Source: Capsicum annuum (taxonomy: Eukaryota; Streptophyta; Magnoliopsida; Solanales; Solanaceae). From it: a stretch of DNA of 64,000 nucleotides. The notes under the pieces are model-generated. The model did no database searches. It was not told where the DNA came from and saw only the letters and a program-made list of their open reading frames with translations. Each line of letters begins with the position of its first letter. Position 1 is the first letter of the stretch. The position numbers and the translations under genes are program-made. The DNA is taken from positions 2,492,310-2,556,309 of the forward strand of contig NC_061118.1 in NCBI RefSeq assembly GCF_002878395.1, written 5' to 3'. Shown here in pieces: positions 11,636-22,879 of this stretch.

Positions 11636-12846
11636 TGGTCCTCACACTCCTTCTCTATTGTTTTGTCTCTCGATTTTTTTTTTACTGTGGTCTTACAAGT
11701 GTCATAACCTTGCTTGTACTCCGTGAGGCATTAAGAGGTGGACCAAGTATTACAACAACTCAAAAGAATAAGACACACAAAGGAACGTATACACGAAGGA
11801 TGATTTCAAAACTAACTTACAATCTAGTACTAGCTTGTAAGTTAGTAAGGGAATCAACAAATGAAACTAATGAAACAACATAATGAAACTAAAAGATCAA
11901 AATTTGAGCCAAAATTGTTGTGTGAACAGTGTATATGGTGATGTGGCGGTTCACATGGCAGTCCACTGGTGTTTCAGTTCTTGATAAATTTTAATTTCAC
12001 AATTTGGACTTTGGTAGAAATTGTTCAATGGCGGGAAATACAAACTAGTCTTTGGAGCTCCTTTTTCAATTCAAATTTCAAGACTAAAAAGTCTTTGACT
12101 AGACTTGTACTTCTCCTTAAAACATGGACCCTTGTTTTATGGAAAAAGGTTGAGATGTGATGTAAAGTCTTTTTGGTGGTTAGGGGTCTTTCAAGATTCA
12201 ACAAATACTACACCTTGTCTTTCACCTCTTTAAGATCTAAGTTCACTTTAATATTAACAAGGTGATGAATATGGTGAAGAACTTCAAGAACACAACAAAT
12301 ACAACAAGAACAACCAACAACAATCTCCCAAGAACAACAAGTCCACCACAACAAGGTCAACAATCTCACGGCCAAAACCACAAGGATAGCAACAACAATC
12401 GGCTAAGTCCCCTTTGTGTTGTGTTTTCGGTTTTACAAAAGGTGAAGGTTGTGATGAAAAAAAAGAACACAAAAACAATCTTCCAAGATTTACAACAAAA
12501 TCACAATACAAGGCCTTCAACTCGGTCAAGGCTAGAACAGCAACAACATCCAATCGGCCACACTTCGTTCACAACAACAATATTAACAATTCAAGCTCAA
12601 GTTTGAATCGACTCAAAGTGTTACTGAGGAACAAAACTAACACTACAAACATGCAAGACAATTAAAAGACTCCTAGACCTAGAATCAAGAACAAATCTCA
12701 TCCAAGAATGGCCAAGAACACAATTTCGGCCAAGAAAACAACAATGGACAGATTGCAATTTTTCTGAATTTTTCAGCTTTTCAATAGTTTTTTTTTTCTA
12801 AAAAGCAAGCCCAAGATTGATCTTGTAGGAACAAGATCAATCCATG
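11636..12846 (-). other. Leader of array unit A, CAA-rich
   Basis: Between PBS and gag-like start there is about 1.2 kb of untranslated leader. Around 12260-12650 it is rich in CAA/AAC words, which creates chance frames on both strands (for example 12262-12606 and 12284-12553) that I do not regard as genes. It is collinear with the leader of unit B (15695-16895), sharing a conserved block around 'acatggacccttgttttatgg' (12121 and 16200). Confidence 0.6.
12817..12840 (-). other. Perfect 10-bp hairpin next to the PBS
   Basis: TTGATCTTGT, then loop AGGA, then ACAAGATCAA, ending 6 bp from the PBS-like site. The unit B copy (16868-16891) keeps nine of ten pairs. In retroelements the region just after the PBS often carries packaging or dimerisation stems; that role is inference here. 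Confidence 0.7.
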
Positions 12847-12859
12847 ATTTGATACCAAA
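12847..12859 (-). promoter_or_regulatory. PBS of array unit A
   Basis: On the - strand TTTGGTATCAAATCATGG immediately follows the LTR end, resembling the initiator tRNA-Met priming site TGGTATCAGAGC with changes after TGGTATCA. Confidence 0.6.
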
Positions 12860-13592
12860 TGATAAGCAAAAAACAACGGAAACACGAAACAAACACTCAA
12901 AATAGTCCATAAGTTCAAGAGAACCGAGGACCCTTTGAGTGACCCCTCTCGGATTCAAGATATACAACAAGAACACAATGTAATGAGGTGATTAACACCT
13001 ATTTTCAGCGGAAAACAAACTAGATTAAAAACATGAGAATGAAGAACACGAATATTATTAAGAATAACAAACACACGGCTACAAGAAACAAAGGGATAGA
13101 TAGTTAGACCTTGGTTGGTATAAACTTAAGAACCCAAGAACATGTGATACTCTTGAACCCTTAACGCTATACACAACGGTTAACTTAGCTCCTACGTTTA
13201 CACAGGAGTGACCTCGATCTCTCAAGCATCCAACATTTCCAAGCTTGAATCCAACATGAGTGATTCCATACTCAAGTTGATTTCCCTAGTTTCTATGTTT
13301 CGGCCAAAAGGTCATTCTCTCAAGAGAGGGTGTTTCAATGTTACAACTTTCAATATTCATTCAAAACTAATGAATAAGACCCTAAAAGGTTCTATTTATA
13401 GTTATTACAAAAATAGTGTGAAATGTCTAAAATGATCCCTTAGTCAAATGCTTCAATAGGCGCCCTTGGAGTGCTATGTATGGACGGTTTTGGTGTCCAT
13501 TTAGGTGCTCCTTTGCACTTCATTTGCACACACCAAGTCTCGGGTCTAACATACGCCCTCATAAGTACATCTATGCGATTGTACTCGTATCA
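12860..13592 (-). repeat. LTR 2 of the array
   Basis: 733 bp, + strand ends TGATAAGC...CTCGTATCA. By position it is the 5' LTR of unit A and the 3' LTR of the deleted middle unit. Closely similar to LTRs 3 and 4. Confidence 0.85.
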
Positions 13593-13858
13593 TCCTCCCC
13601 TACTTGAAAAGGATTTGACCTCGAATCCGTACCTTGCAAAATCAAGAGAAGAAAAATAAGCACACATCCTCATGACACGAGGGTTAGGGTTAGCAAAAAT
13701 AAATACATTAATATGCCATGCCGAGGGGGAACAAATTTGAAGTATATCCTTGGGTCCTTTGTATTAAACATGAAAATATTAGTATAAATGTGACAAAGGA
13801 AGTGGCTCGGATAAATACAAAAACAAAATAAAAATAGGCTGAGATGTATCCTTTCCAA
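13593..13858 (-). mobile_element. Deleted middle unit (3' internal end only)
   Basis: These 266 bp are a near copy of 14605-14868, the 3' end of unit B's internal region including its purine-rich tract. They are joined directly to the start of LTR 3 at 13859, so the middle unit has lost its PBS, leader and ORF. Confidence 0.8.
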
Positions 13859-14604
13859 TGATACGCAAAAAAACAACGGAAACACGAAACAAACACTCAA
13901 AACAGTCCACAAGTTCAAGAGAACCGAGGACCCTTTGAGTGACCCCTCTCGGATTCAAGATCTACAATAAGAACACAATGTAATGTGGTGATTAACAATA
14001 ATTTTCAGCGGCTAACAAACTAGATTAACAACACGAGAATGAAGAACACGAAGAACAATAACAATATTATTAAGAATAACAAACACACGGATACAAGAAA
14101 CAAAGGGATAGATAGTTAGACCTTGGTTGGTATAAACTTAAGAACCCAAGAACATGTGATACTCTTGAACCCTTAACTCTACACACAATGGTTAACCTAA
14201 CTCCTACGTTGACACAAGAGTGACCTCGATCTCCCAAGCATCCAATATTTCCAAGCTTGAATCCAACACGAGTGATTCCACACTCAAGTTGATTTCCCTA
14301 GTTACTATGTTTCGGCCAAGAGGCTATTCTCTCAAGAGAGGGTGTTTCAATGTTACAACTTTCAATATTCAACTAAAACTAATGAATGAAACCCTAAAAG
14401 GTTCTATTTATAGTTATTACAAAAATAGTGTGAAATGTCCAAAATGACCCCTTAGTCAAATGCTTCAATAGGCGCCCTTGGAGTGCTATGTATGGACGGT
14501 TTTGGTGTCCATTTAGGTGCTCCTTTGCACTTCATTTGCACACACCAAATCTCGGGTCTAACATACGCCCTTATAAGTCCATCTACGCGATCGTACTCGT
14601 ATCA
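13859..14604 (-). repeat. LTR 3 of the array
   Basis: 746 bp, + strand ends TGATACGC...CTCGTATCA, with perfect TGATACG/CGTATCA inverted termini. It is the 3' LTR of unit B and abuts the deleted middle unit. Confidence 0.9.
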
Positions 14605-14902
14605 TCCTCCCCTACTTGAAAAGGATTCGACCTCGAATCCGTACCTTGTAAAATCAAGAGAAGACAAAATAAATACATGAGGTTTAGGGTTAGCAAAAAT
14701 AAATACATTAATATGCCATGCCCAGGGGGGATAAATTTAAAGTATATCCATGGGTCCTTTGTATTAAACATGAAAATATTAGTATAAATGTGACAAAGAA
14801 AGTGGATCGGATAAATACCAAAATAAAATAAAAATAGGCCGAGAGTAATCCTTTCCCACCCTAAGATGGTACCGGGGTCGAATGGAAGAATTAGCCAAGG
14901 GC
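14605..14902 (-). promoter_or_regulatory. Polypurine tract and 3' untranslated region, unit B
   Basis: On the - strand AGTAGGGGAGGA lies directly against LTR 3 (14605-14616), the position and composition of a plus-strand priming polypurine tract. The remaining roughly 280 bp up to the ORF stop are non-coding. Confidence 0.65.
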
Positions 14903-15694
14903 CTAAGCCGAGGCTCCTTCCCCTAGAATGTCACTCCCATATTCGCACACAAAAATATGTTCATACACATATTCTCTATGAACAAAACTAATTGCAATGT
15001 TTTCACCACAAAAGATGTTCAAAGAGACATGCGCATTATCAAGATTAATTCTATGGACACCATCACTAACTTGAGAATTTTTAAGCACTCCATTTACATG
15101 CTCAAGTAGTGAACTACATTTAAGAGTAAATTGATCATCACGCACACCAAGGGTACTAACAAGAGTACTCATTTCCGAAACTACACATTCCTTGCCCATA
15201 AAAGTACTCTCATCTTCCAAGAAGAGATTTCCATCTTTAGGAGGAATGTGGTCACACCATAGTGGGTTAGTATATCGGATATAGCCTCCAAGGCAAGCTA
15301 TACCATCATTTCCACCACTACGTCCATTAGGAGTGTTTATATCATCTACAAACAAGACATTAAACCTAAAGAGATCATGATCTATCTCACAGACAAATTT
15401 GGAACTAGCAAGTGCTTTACTCTCTATAAGTTTTCTATCAAGTACCAAAGATGTTTCAATCTCCTCTTTACCTTGGTGTGGGTCGGGGTAGCCCACCTCT
15501 TCCTTTGGGAAGCTTTCATCGCAAGGTGCTTGGACAATTGGATTTTGTGGGTAGAGTTTGGGTAGCAATTGGCGTATAATTTCAATGTACCGTTTCATGT
15601 CTTTAATATTGTCATTGATGCGATCACATGTGGCATTGAAATTATGGGCAACCATTGTACCTAACAAAAAAGACACAACAAACAAAGAAAACAA
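14903..15694 (-). CDS. Intact 263-codon ORF in the LTR array, function unknown
   Basis: The longest undisturbed frame in the window, on the element's sense strand between leader and polypurine tract. The outermost ATG is at 15694; a second in-frame ATG near 15656 (MVAHNFNATCDRINDNIKDM) may be the real start, because it aligns with the start of the unit A gag-like relic. Residues 14-50 look helical and contain LLPKLYPQNPIVQ, shared with unit A. The rest is mixed, acidic and has scattered cysteines (for example CEIDHD, GIACLGGY, NPLWCDHIPP, KCSSLL, FVCEYGSDILGEG) without a motif I recognise. There is no zinc knuckle, protease or polymerase motif. I infer a derived gag-region protein of a non-autonomous element; a host function is not supported. 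Confidence 0.5.
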   Translation of the reverse strand: MFSLFVVSFLLGTMVAHNFNATCDRINDNIKDMKRYIEIIRQLLPKLYPQNPIVQAPCDESFPKEEVGYPDPHQGKEEIETSLVLDRKLIESKALASSKFVCEIDHDLFRFNVLFVDDINTPNGRSGGNDGIACLGGYIRYTNPLWCDHIPPKDGNLFLEDESTFMGKECVVSEMSTLVSTLGVRDDQFTLKCSSLLEHVNGVLKNSQVSDGVHRINLDNAHVSLNIFCGENIAISFVHREYVYEHIFVCEYGSDILGEGASA

Positions 15695-16895
15695 ACAAAC
15701 TTGTTAGATCAAAAATGTCTCACCATACTCTCACTCTTAGTTTTACCTCGCACTTGGTGTCACAAGTGTTGAAAGCCAGCTTATACTTCGTGAGTGATTG
15801 AGTGTCGAGTCTACTCTTGTCCCGGAATGAATTTTTGTTTGAAACTCAACAAAATCCTGTAGGACTTGAGTCAAGAACTAACAATGAATTCAAAAAAATA
15901 AAAGTACACAACAAATGTAAACATGAACAAACGGACTGAACTAAGAGACAATAAAATGAAACTAAGAAATCTAAAATTTTAACTTAAATATGTTGTGTGA
16001 ACAGTAGTAATGATGATATGGCAACACATAATTGGTTGCAGTTTCTAACAATTTTTTTTGGTTGTCCAATTTCAAGTCTCGGACAATTTACAATTTAGGA
16101 ATTGGTGGAATTTGTTTTAAGGAGGAAAATTCAAACATGTCCTGGAGCCTTTTCAAAGTCAAGTTTTCAAGACTTTTACTTTCTTGTACATCTCCTTATA
16201 ACATGGACCCTTGTTTTATGGAAAGTTGTTGGAAAAAGGTTGAGATGTGATTGACTATTTGATGAGTGATGGGACGTCTTTCAAGAATAACAAAGCTTCA
16301 CCCCTTTTTCCTTCACCTTTATAGATCTAATGTTCACTTTATATTAATCAGCTATGAAGGTTGTGAAGAACTTCAAGAACAACATCAACAATCACCAAGA
16401 ACAACCAACAACAATCTCCAAAAATACCACTATTTTCACACGGCCAACTTCTAATTTTCACAATACAATATCTTCAACACTTGGCCAAGACAACTACAAT
16501 TTCAACAAAATGGTTCTTAGGCCACCAATGAACAACAATATCATGTAGCCAAGCTTAGAACAACAACAAGATGAAGATCACTAGGCCAAAATAGTCCAAC
16601 ACAATAATGTTTCAACAATAATTCGGCCAAGCCCTATGTGCACGAAAACAACACCAACAATGTAAGATCAAACTTAGATTTAGACTCAAGAGTGTTAAAG
16701 ATGAATAAAACTAACACTAGAAACAACAAAACAAGTAAAAACCTTGGCCAAGACACAACAATAACACAATTTCGGTCAAGAACACAAAATGGACAAATTT
16801 GCTTCTTTTTGATTTTTCAGTTTTCTAACACTTTTTTTTTTAAATTTTCTATCAAGCAAGTCCAAGATTGATCTTGTAGGAATAAGATCAAGCCA
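15695..16895 (-). other. Leader of array unit B
   Basis: About 1.2 kb of non-coding leader, collinear with unit A, rich in CAA words between 16360 and 16770. It includes the near-perfect hairpin at 16868-16891 next to the PBS. Short frames here (16266-16871) are chance. Confidence 0.6.
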
Positions 16896-16910
16896 TTCTT
16901 TGATACCAAA
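16896..16910 (-). promoter_or_regulatory. PBS of array unit B
   Basis: - strand TTTGGTATCAAAGAATGG directly after LTR 4; same site type as in unit A. Confidence 0.6.
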
Positions 16911-17658
16911 TGATTTGCGAATAACAATGGAAACATGAATCAAACACTCAAAACAGTCCACAAGTTCAAGAGAACCGAGGACCCTTTGAGTGACCCCTCT
17001 CGAATTCAACATCTACAACAAGAACACAATGTAATGAGGTGATTAACACCTATTTTCAGCGGACAACAAACTAGATTAACAACACGAGAATGAAGAACAC
17101 TAAGAACAATAACAATATTATTAATAATAACAAACACATGGCTACAAGAAACAAAGGGATAGATAGTTAGACCTTGGTTGGTATAAACTTAAGAACCCAA
17201 GAACATGTGATACTCTTGAACCCTTAACGCTACACACAATGGTTAACCTAACTCCTACGTTGACACAAGAGTGACGTCGATCTCCCAAGCATCCAACGTT
17301 TCCAAGCTTGAATCCAACACAAATGATTCCACACTCAAGTTGATTTCCCTAGTTACTATGTTTCAGCCAAGAGGCCATTCTCTCAAGAGAGGGTGTTTCA
17401 ATGTTACAACTTTCAATATTTAATCAAAACTAATGAATGAAACCCTAAAAGGTTCTATATATATATTTATTACAAAAAAAGTGTGAAATGTCCAAAATAA
17501 CCCCTTAGTCAAATGCTTCAATAGGCGCCCTTGGAGTGCTATGTATGGACGGTTTTGGTATCCATTTAGGTGCTCCTTTGCACTTCATTTGCACGCACCA
17601 AGTCTTAGGTCTAACATACGTCCTCATTAAGTCCATCTATGTGATCGTACTTGTATCA
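16911..17658 (-). repeat. LTR 4 of the array
   Basis: 748 bp, + strand ends TGATTTGC...CTTGTATCA, followed by CTACC (17659-17663), the same 5 bp that precede LTR 1. It is the 5' LTR of unit B. Confidence 0.9.
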
Positions 17659-17663
17659 CTACC

Positions 17664-19040
17664 CCCATAGCAATGCCCATAATTTTTTATTATACATAGT
17701 AGTATTTATACAATAGATTATTACATACCGAATTTTAAGAAGATAAAAGAAAAAGCAAGGGTTGTACAGACGTCCTTAAAAAAAAATCCTTCCAACCCCA
17801 AAGCAAACTCTTCGTCATAACCCGGTCACAACTTAATATGATACTTGTTTAAACACAACAAATACACGACAACAAGCCAATAAAACTTGACACTAGATCT
17901 CTAAAAGATCCATGAGTATATATTCTAGCATTTATAGAAAGCGAACTTAGTAATAAAGGCATGTCAACACTTCATAGAATTTAAGGAATACGCACCAAGA
18001 GCAAGATTAATCATTATAGAGAAATTAACATACAAGTACCGAATACATCGTTAAGAAAATTAGCTGATCAAGAGTGATGAGAAAGGCCAAACTTTAACAA
18101 CATTTGAAATGAAATAATGAAACGGCAAACAAAGATCAGCAACCTACATTTCAAAATACCGATGAGAATTCAAAAATAGTTGATATGTGACATACCGAAA
18201 TCGAATTGAAGCCTTTCATAATATTTTCAGCTTTTGAGATAGTAGTGATTTTTTAAAGCGTGTCCCCTAAATGAATGACGAGGATGTTTATATAGTGGGA
18301 GAGTTGTAAGTAAATCAAAAATAAAAGGAAGTAAGAATATTCATAATCTCAATAAGTGAACTGTTTTCCTTAAATAGATAACCAAATCAATCAAGTGTAA
18401 AATGAGCTCATATTTACCATAAAGAACAAGTAAGGAAGTTGTCATATGATTTGAATTAATGCTTATGTAGAGGAAATTGTGAGTTATCATATTTAACAAT
18501 TAACAACCACTACCTTTTGAATCAAAGGAGAATAAATGATGTAAATTAATCAAAGTTACCATGAATAAGTGAAGAGAAAAACTATCTCAAATATATGAAA
18601 ACAATAAAAAAAAGATCAACCAGTAGCTAGGGTCGAAGTTACCAAAATAGACAATCAGGTTGTCCCATATTACCACAAGACACCAAATTATCTTAACCTA
18701 ATCAAAGAATATTTTCACATAAGCAAATTAAAGAGAAAATTTTTGATAACACGGGACTCCATCTGAATCAACAAAGATTGCATAAGATAAGTATCCTAAT
18801 CTCAAAATTAAGGTTAATCATTATTCATAGAATTTGGAGCTTTTCACATGTCACTCTAAAAGGGGTAACTAAAATGAAATTGAAAGAATCAAGCCTAAAA
18901 TAATAATAAATCATTACAGATTTTGATTCTACAAACTTATTACGAGATACTTTGTAGATGAAGCAACAAATTAAAAATGTAAATTATGAAAGAAGCCAAC
19001 AAATTAATGATAATCCATCATAACACTTCGAACATCAAAT
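17664..19040. other. AT-rich LTR-like DNA, no gene
   Basis: This follows the array's right target duplication, so it should continue the sequence interrupted at 10087, i.e. the Ogre/Tat-like LTR fragment. A TATA-like box on the - strand (CACTATATAAACATCC, about 18282-18297) fits an LTR promoter in that orientation. No coding frame or recognisable domain is visible. Confidence 0.35.
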
Positions 19041-19560
19041 TCCAATGAAGGAGAAATTATCCGATCTCCCTTTTAGAAATATGAGTTTGTTGAATCATAA
19101 AGAGATGCATGGGATTATCCATAGTAGTAGAGTAGTAGTGTTTAATGGGTTTTGCCAGAAGCTCTCCTTTATCAAACCCGATGAGATAGTACTAGTGATG
19201 GAATTGAGAGAGAGGGGAGAAGGGGGGCGATGGGTAGTATGGTTTACCGATAAAGATTTATTGGTGGTGTTCACAGGTGCGGTAGCTATAGGGAATCTAC
19301 CAGTTAGAGTTGTTGGAAGTGGTAGAAGGAAAAGAAAAAGATTTATGGGAGGTGGTGGCAGAGCTCCGATGGCTGGGTTAGCTGGATCCTTGGAGGTGGT
19401 GTTAATTTGGTTCTTTAAGAGAGTGAGAGAGAGAGAGAAGGGGGAGGGGAAGCTAGAGGAAAAAAAGATGATTCGGATTTTCTTAAATTTTGGAGGGGGA
19501 TAATATAATAAAAAAGAAAATAAAGGATGAGACTTGATCTCATCCGTTGGTCAAACAATA
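19041..19560. other. Purine-rich stretch with one doubtful frame
   Basis: A 152-codon frame (19045-19503, +) spans a G/A-rich stretch ending in a GA-repeat (near 19424-19440). Its product is low-complexity (GGGGRAP, REREKGEGK) and resembles nothing I know. On the opposite strand the same text reads as a CT-rich leader-like sequence. I regard it as a transposon leader or UTR. Confidence 0.3.
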
Positions 19561-19784
19561 TGAATGGTTATGATTTAAAACCAGAACTAGGTCGGGTTAT
19601 GGGTCAGGGAATTGGGTTCGTTAAAATTGAATTGGTAATTTAAAATTGAGCCAAATAGGACTCAATTTAGGCTAAAATTAACATACATTGAGTAAAATTG
19701 GGCTAGAATTTAAATAAATTGGGGGAATTGAGTTAAATTGGGCTACTATTTAATAAATATAATAACGACTCAATAATAATAATG
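19561..19784. repeat. Degenerate 'aattgggttaaaattg' repeats
   Basis: Irregular reiteration of words such as 'aaattgggct', 'aattgagt' and 'taaaattg' between about 19600 and 19745. No gene. Confidence 0.5.
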
Positions 19785-20115
19785 AAAAATAATAAATGTC
19801 ACAAAAATTGTTATTAAATATTAACAACATCTGTAAAATTAATGACACATAAAATATTATATAAAATTGATGATAATAATATAAAATAAATCAGGTTCAA
19901 ATTTTAAGTAGCACTATAACAACAACAACAACAACAACAACAATAATAATAGACAGTGTGTCTGTAAATCATGAGTATGCATATTTGTGAAAATAATTTA
20001 TAAATGTTAACAAAATTATGTAAAATTTTATATTGAAAAAATAAATTATATAAATATTGTAAACTAAATTGCATTTCTCAAAATCATGAATGTGAAATGT
20101 CAAGGTTATTCGATA
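19785..20115. repeat. AT-rich dispersed repeat R, copy 1
   Basis: Matches 47085-47475 in order: the 'aaatattatataaaattgat' block, 'caaattttaagta', 'gagtatgcatattt', 'aaaattatgtaaaat' and 'ttcaaaatcatgaatg'-type words. It includes a (CAA)n run. It ends within about 10 bp of the LINE fragment that starts at 20125. Confidence 0.7.
19918..19950. repeat. (CAA)n microsatellite
   Basis: About eight CAA units passing into AAT units. Confidence 0.9.
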
Positions 20116-20124
20116 CCAAAGAGT

Positions 20125-21200
20125 ATCAAAGAAGGAGATAATTGAAGGTTTCATTGATTTGAGACCTATAATTCTTAGTAATTTTATAAATAAAGTAATA
20201 TCTAGAGTTGCATAGGAGACTGGAGGGTATGCTGCCAAAATTAATTTCTGAAAATCAATCAGGGTTCATAAAAAGGAAGGAGCATCATTGAAAATATACT
20301 TCTGACTCAAGAGATAGTCTCTGCCATTAGACTGTCAGGAAAGCCAGCTAATTTTATTTAAAAGTTGGACATGTCAAAAGCCTATGATAGAGTTTCTCGA
20401 TTATTTCTTATAAGGGTCGTGAGAAAATTAATTTTAGTGAAGTGGTTATTGATATGATATGGAGGTTTGTTGCTAATAATTGGTATTCCATCATTATAAA
20501 TGGTAACTCAAATGGTTTCTTTTATTCTACATAGGGTATTAAGAAAAATCATCCTTTATTACCTGCCTTGTTTATTCTTACAATAGAGGTCCTCTCTAGA
20601 GCTCTTAATGCCTTATTTGGAGATTGGAGATATAAGGGATATGACCTTCCTAAATGGAGTGAAGAAATTAATCATCTAGAATATGTAGATGATACAATTA
20701 TCTTTACATCTATTGATAAGGTTTCATTAGAAATGGTGATGGCAGTACTTAAAGAATATTAACAAGTGTTTGGAAAGATTATTAGTGGTCACAAAAGCAG
20801 TTTTTACATGTACAAAAAAGTTGCTACAAACTTGCAGAATGAAGTGAGGCCGATTACTGATTTTAATCAAGGTGAATTCCCTTTTCTATATCTGGGTTTC
20901 CCTATTACCCATGCTATAAAAAGAAAAGATTATTACAATTAGCTGATAAAAAAGTAAATGGAAGGCTCAAGAATTAGAACGGTAAACTGTTATCATATGA
21001 AGGTAGGATTGTGTTAATTAATAGTATTCTATAGTACATTCCTCTCTATCTATTGGAAGTATTATCTCTCCTAAATTCATATTATATGAATTACATAAGA
21101 TATTCAATAGATTTTTTTGTATTAATAAGGATGAAAGAAGGATTAAACATTAGGTAGCTTGGAATAAGATATGCTACCCAAAGGAGGAAGGTAGATTTTG
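20125..21200 (+). pseudogene. LINE ORF2 reverse transcriptase, 5'-truncated and broken
   Basis: Non-LTR reverse transcriptase, which in life primes on nicked chromosomal DNA. Visible in order across three frames: KKEIIEGFIDLRPIILSNF (about 20130-20190), EGMLPKLISENQSGF (about 20225-20270), ENILLTQEIV (near 20297-20330), KLDMSKAYDRVS (near 20365-20400), and the catalytic EYVDDTIIF box (near 20679-20705). Then come a FPFLYLGFPI block (about 20878-20910) and a degraded thumb. The endonuclease and the first part of RT are absent, as expected from 5' truncation during target-primed insertion. Multiple frameshifts and stops make it dead. Confidence 0.9.
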
Positions 21201-22250
21201 ATTCAGGTCACTTTTTGATATATCTAAAGCTATGCATACTAAGTTGTCGCAGATGTCCAGGACAACAAGATCACTCTAGACAGATTATATGTAGAATAGG
21301 TAGTGTAAAAAGATTATTCCTACTATGGTGCAATGGAAAAATGGTTCTTAAATATGGAAAAAATGTAGAAGCAAGGGAATCTATGGAAAATGAATTTAAA
21401 GGGAACCTATTGTGGGTTCATCTAGTATCTAGTATGACAACTGGACAAAGATGAGAGCTTTATATCATGTTATTGATCAGGATTCTGGGATTAGTGAAGA
21501 TGTAGGTGATATTGATTCTTAAATGACTGAAGGTGGTTGGAATGAGCAAAAGTTGATGTAGATTTTACCATAAGATATTGTGCAACATGTTCAGGAAAAC
21601 ATTATAGTTAAGTTAACATGCATCACCTTGGGATATTCCTTGGTAGAAGCCTACCACTACTGGTAAGTTTACAGTTGCAAGTGCCTTTCACTTATTTAGA
21701 CAAAGAAGATTCTCAAAGGAAGATATAAAAATGTTATGGAGTAAGGGAGTTCTATTTAAGATTAATTTCTTGTTATGAAGACTGTGGAAAATTAAGTTAC
21801 TTATAAATCATATTTTGTAGAGGTTTAGGATTCAATTTGTATCTAGGTGTAGATATTGTGAGGTACCTCATCTAGAAGTGGACAACATGTCTTTATCAGA
21901 AGTGAATCTGCACAAAGAATTTGGATCTATTTTTGCAGTATGCTCAGGTATGGAGGGTCTTTTTGTGTAATGCCATCAGATAATGACAAAAAGGTTGACA
22001 GTGAAGAGTACCAATAGACTAAAACTAGTACTTCGGGCAGTCCCAACTATGATTTTTTGGCACATATGGAAAAGCAGAATTAAAATGAATTTTGGAGGAA
22101 TAGTGAACTGGAAGAGAGTAATTTTTGAGGTGTCAAAAAGTATTCACTTCTTGTGTCTGAACTTATACCCTTGGATGAAGGATATACCAAAAAATGGCCT
22201 CTTATGGTGGATTACTTGCAGAATTATAGGCCTATTCTTACGACTGTGCA
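21201..22250 (+). pseudogene. LINE ORF2 middle region (zf-RVT relic)
   Basis: Continues the LINE after the RT domain. Around 21720-21900 a degraded zf-RVT-like segment with RCRYCEVP is readable, followed from 21983 by an open stretch containing RLKLVLRAVPTMIFWHIWKS, a conserved block between the zinc segment and RNase H in nightshade LINEs. A frameshift near 22210 separates this from the RNase H. No independent gene is implied by the 149-codon frame at 21983-22432. Confidence 0.75.
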
Positions 22251-22640
22251 AGTGTGCTGGAAACTACCTAGTTAGGGATTGTTTAATTGTAATTTTGATG
22301 GGTCATAAAGAGGTAACCCCGGTCAAAGCTCTATTGGCTTTTGTGTTAGGAACCATGATGGTGAGATATAGTATGCTATGTGCAAACAAATTGAGGATTC
22401 TACTAGTTTGTATGTTGAAGCACTTGCTTTAAAAAAGGGTTGTAACTTGACATTAATTCTAGAGACTGATTCATTATCTCTTACAAAGATTGTTAAAGGA
22501 GATTGGGAGTGCCCATGGAGCATAGTTATGTTAATTAAAAAGATCAAAGAATTGGTATTTTCAGATTCAGCATACTTTCAAAGAGGGCAACAACTTGGCG
22601 GATTATTTAGCTAATTGGTATTTTAGTTTTGCAGCTGCAC
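22251..22640 (+). pseudogene. LINE C-terminal RNase H domain
   Basis: RVT_3-type RNase H at the LINE C-terminus. Readable motifs are NCNFDGS (first catalytic Asp, near 22290), the block FCVRNHDGEI (about 22339-22370), VEALALKKGCNL (catalytic Glu, about 22414-22450) and LILETDSLSL (catalytic Asp, about 22457-22485), then a GDWECPWS block and a degraded final HVFREGNQLAD-like segment. Three of the four acidic residues survive, but in-frame stops interrupt the start. Confidence 0.85.
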
Positions 22641-22879
22641 AGATTTACAATTCAATCTAGCAATTACTAGCAGAGGCTAGGAGCATACTTATATTAGAGA
22701 AACAATAAATACCACAAATGGGAATAAAAGCAGTTAAGGAAAAGACACCGGTTAACACATTTGTAGAGATTATTTTAAGCAACACCTTCTAATAAATACA
22801 ATATGTAAGAAGGGAGGGTCATTTTTGGTATGCACAGAGTCATTTAATTCACCAAAAAAATACGTATACACATCAACCT
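22641..22879. other. No gene seen
   Basis: LINE 3' tail and unassigned AT-rich sequence; a clear poly(A) tail was not located. Confidence 0.5.

Larger units (their letters stand above)
10088..17663 (-). mobile_element. Four-LTR tandem array of a non-autonomous LTR retrotransposon
   Basis: Four related LTRs (10093-10839, 12860-13592, 13859-14604, 16911-17658) alternate with internal DNA of about 2.0 kb, 0.27 kb and 2.3 kb. The array is bounded by the 5-bp direct repeat CTACC at 10088-10092 and 17659-17663, as for one insertion event. On the - strand each complete unit runs LTR, PBS-like TTTGGTATCAAA, leader, short gag-like or unknown ORF, purine-rich tract, LTR. No reverse transcriptase or integrase is present, so mobility would depend on another element's proteins. 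LTRs 2-4 are close to each other; the leftmost is clearly more diverged. Confidence 0.85.

Noticed and set aside
12262..12665. Overlapping frames of 80-114 codons on both strands
   Set aside because: Product of CAA/AAC-rich leader sequence of the LTR array; compositionally biased and not conserved in unit B.
19045..19503. 152-codon + strand frame as a possible host gene
   Set aside because: Low-complexity product over a G/A-rich tract, no known motif, no intron-exon or promoter context; more likely transposon leader or UTR.
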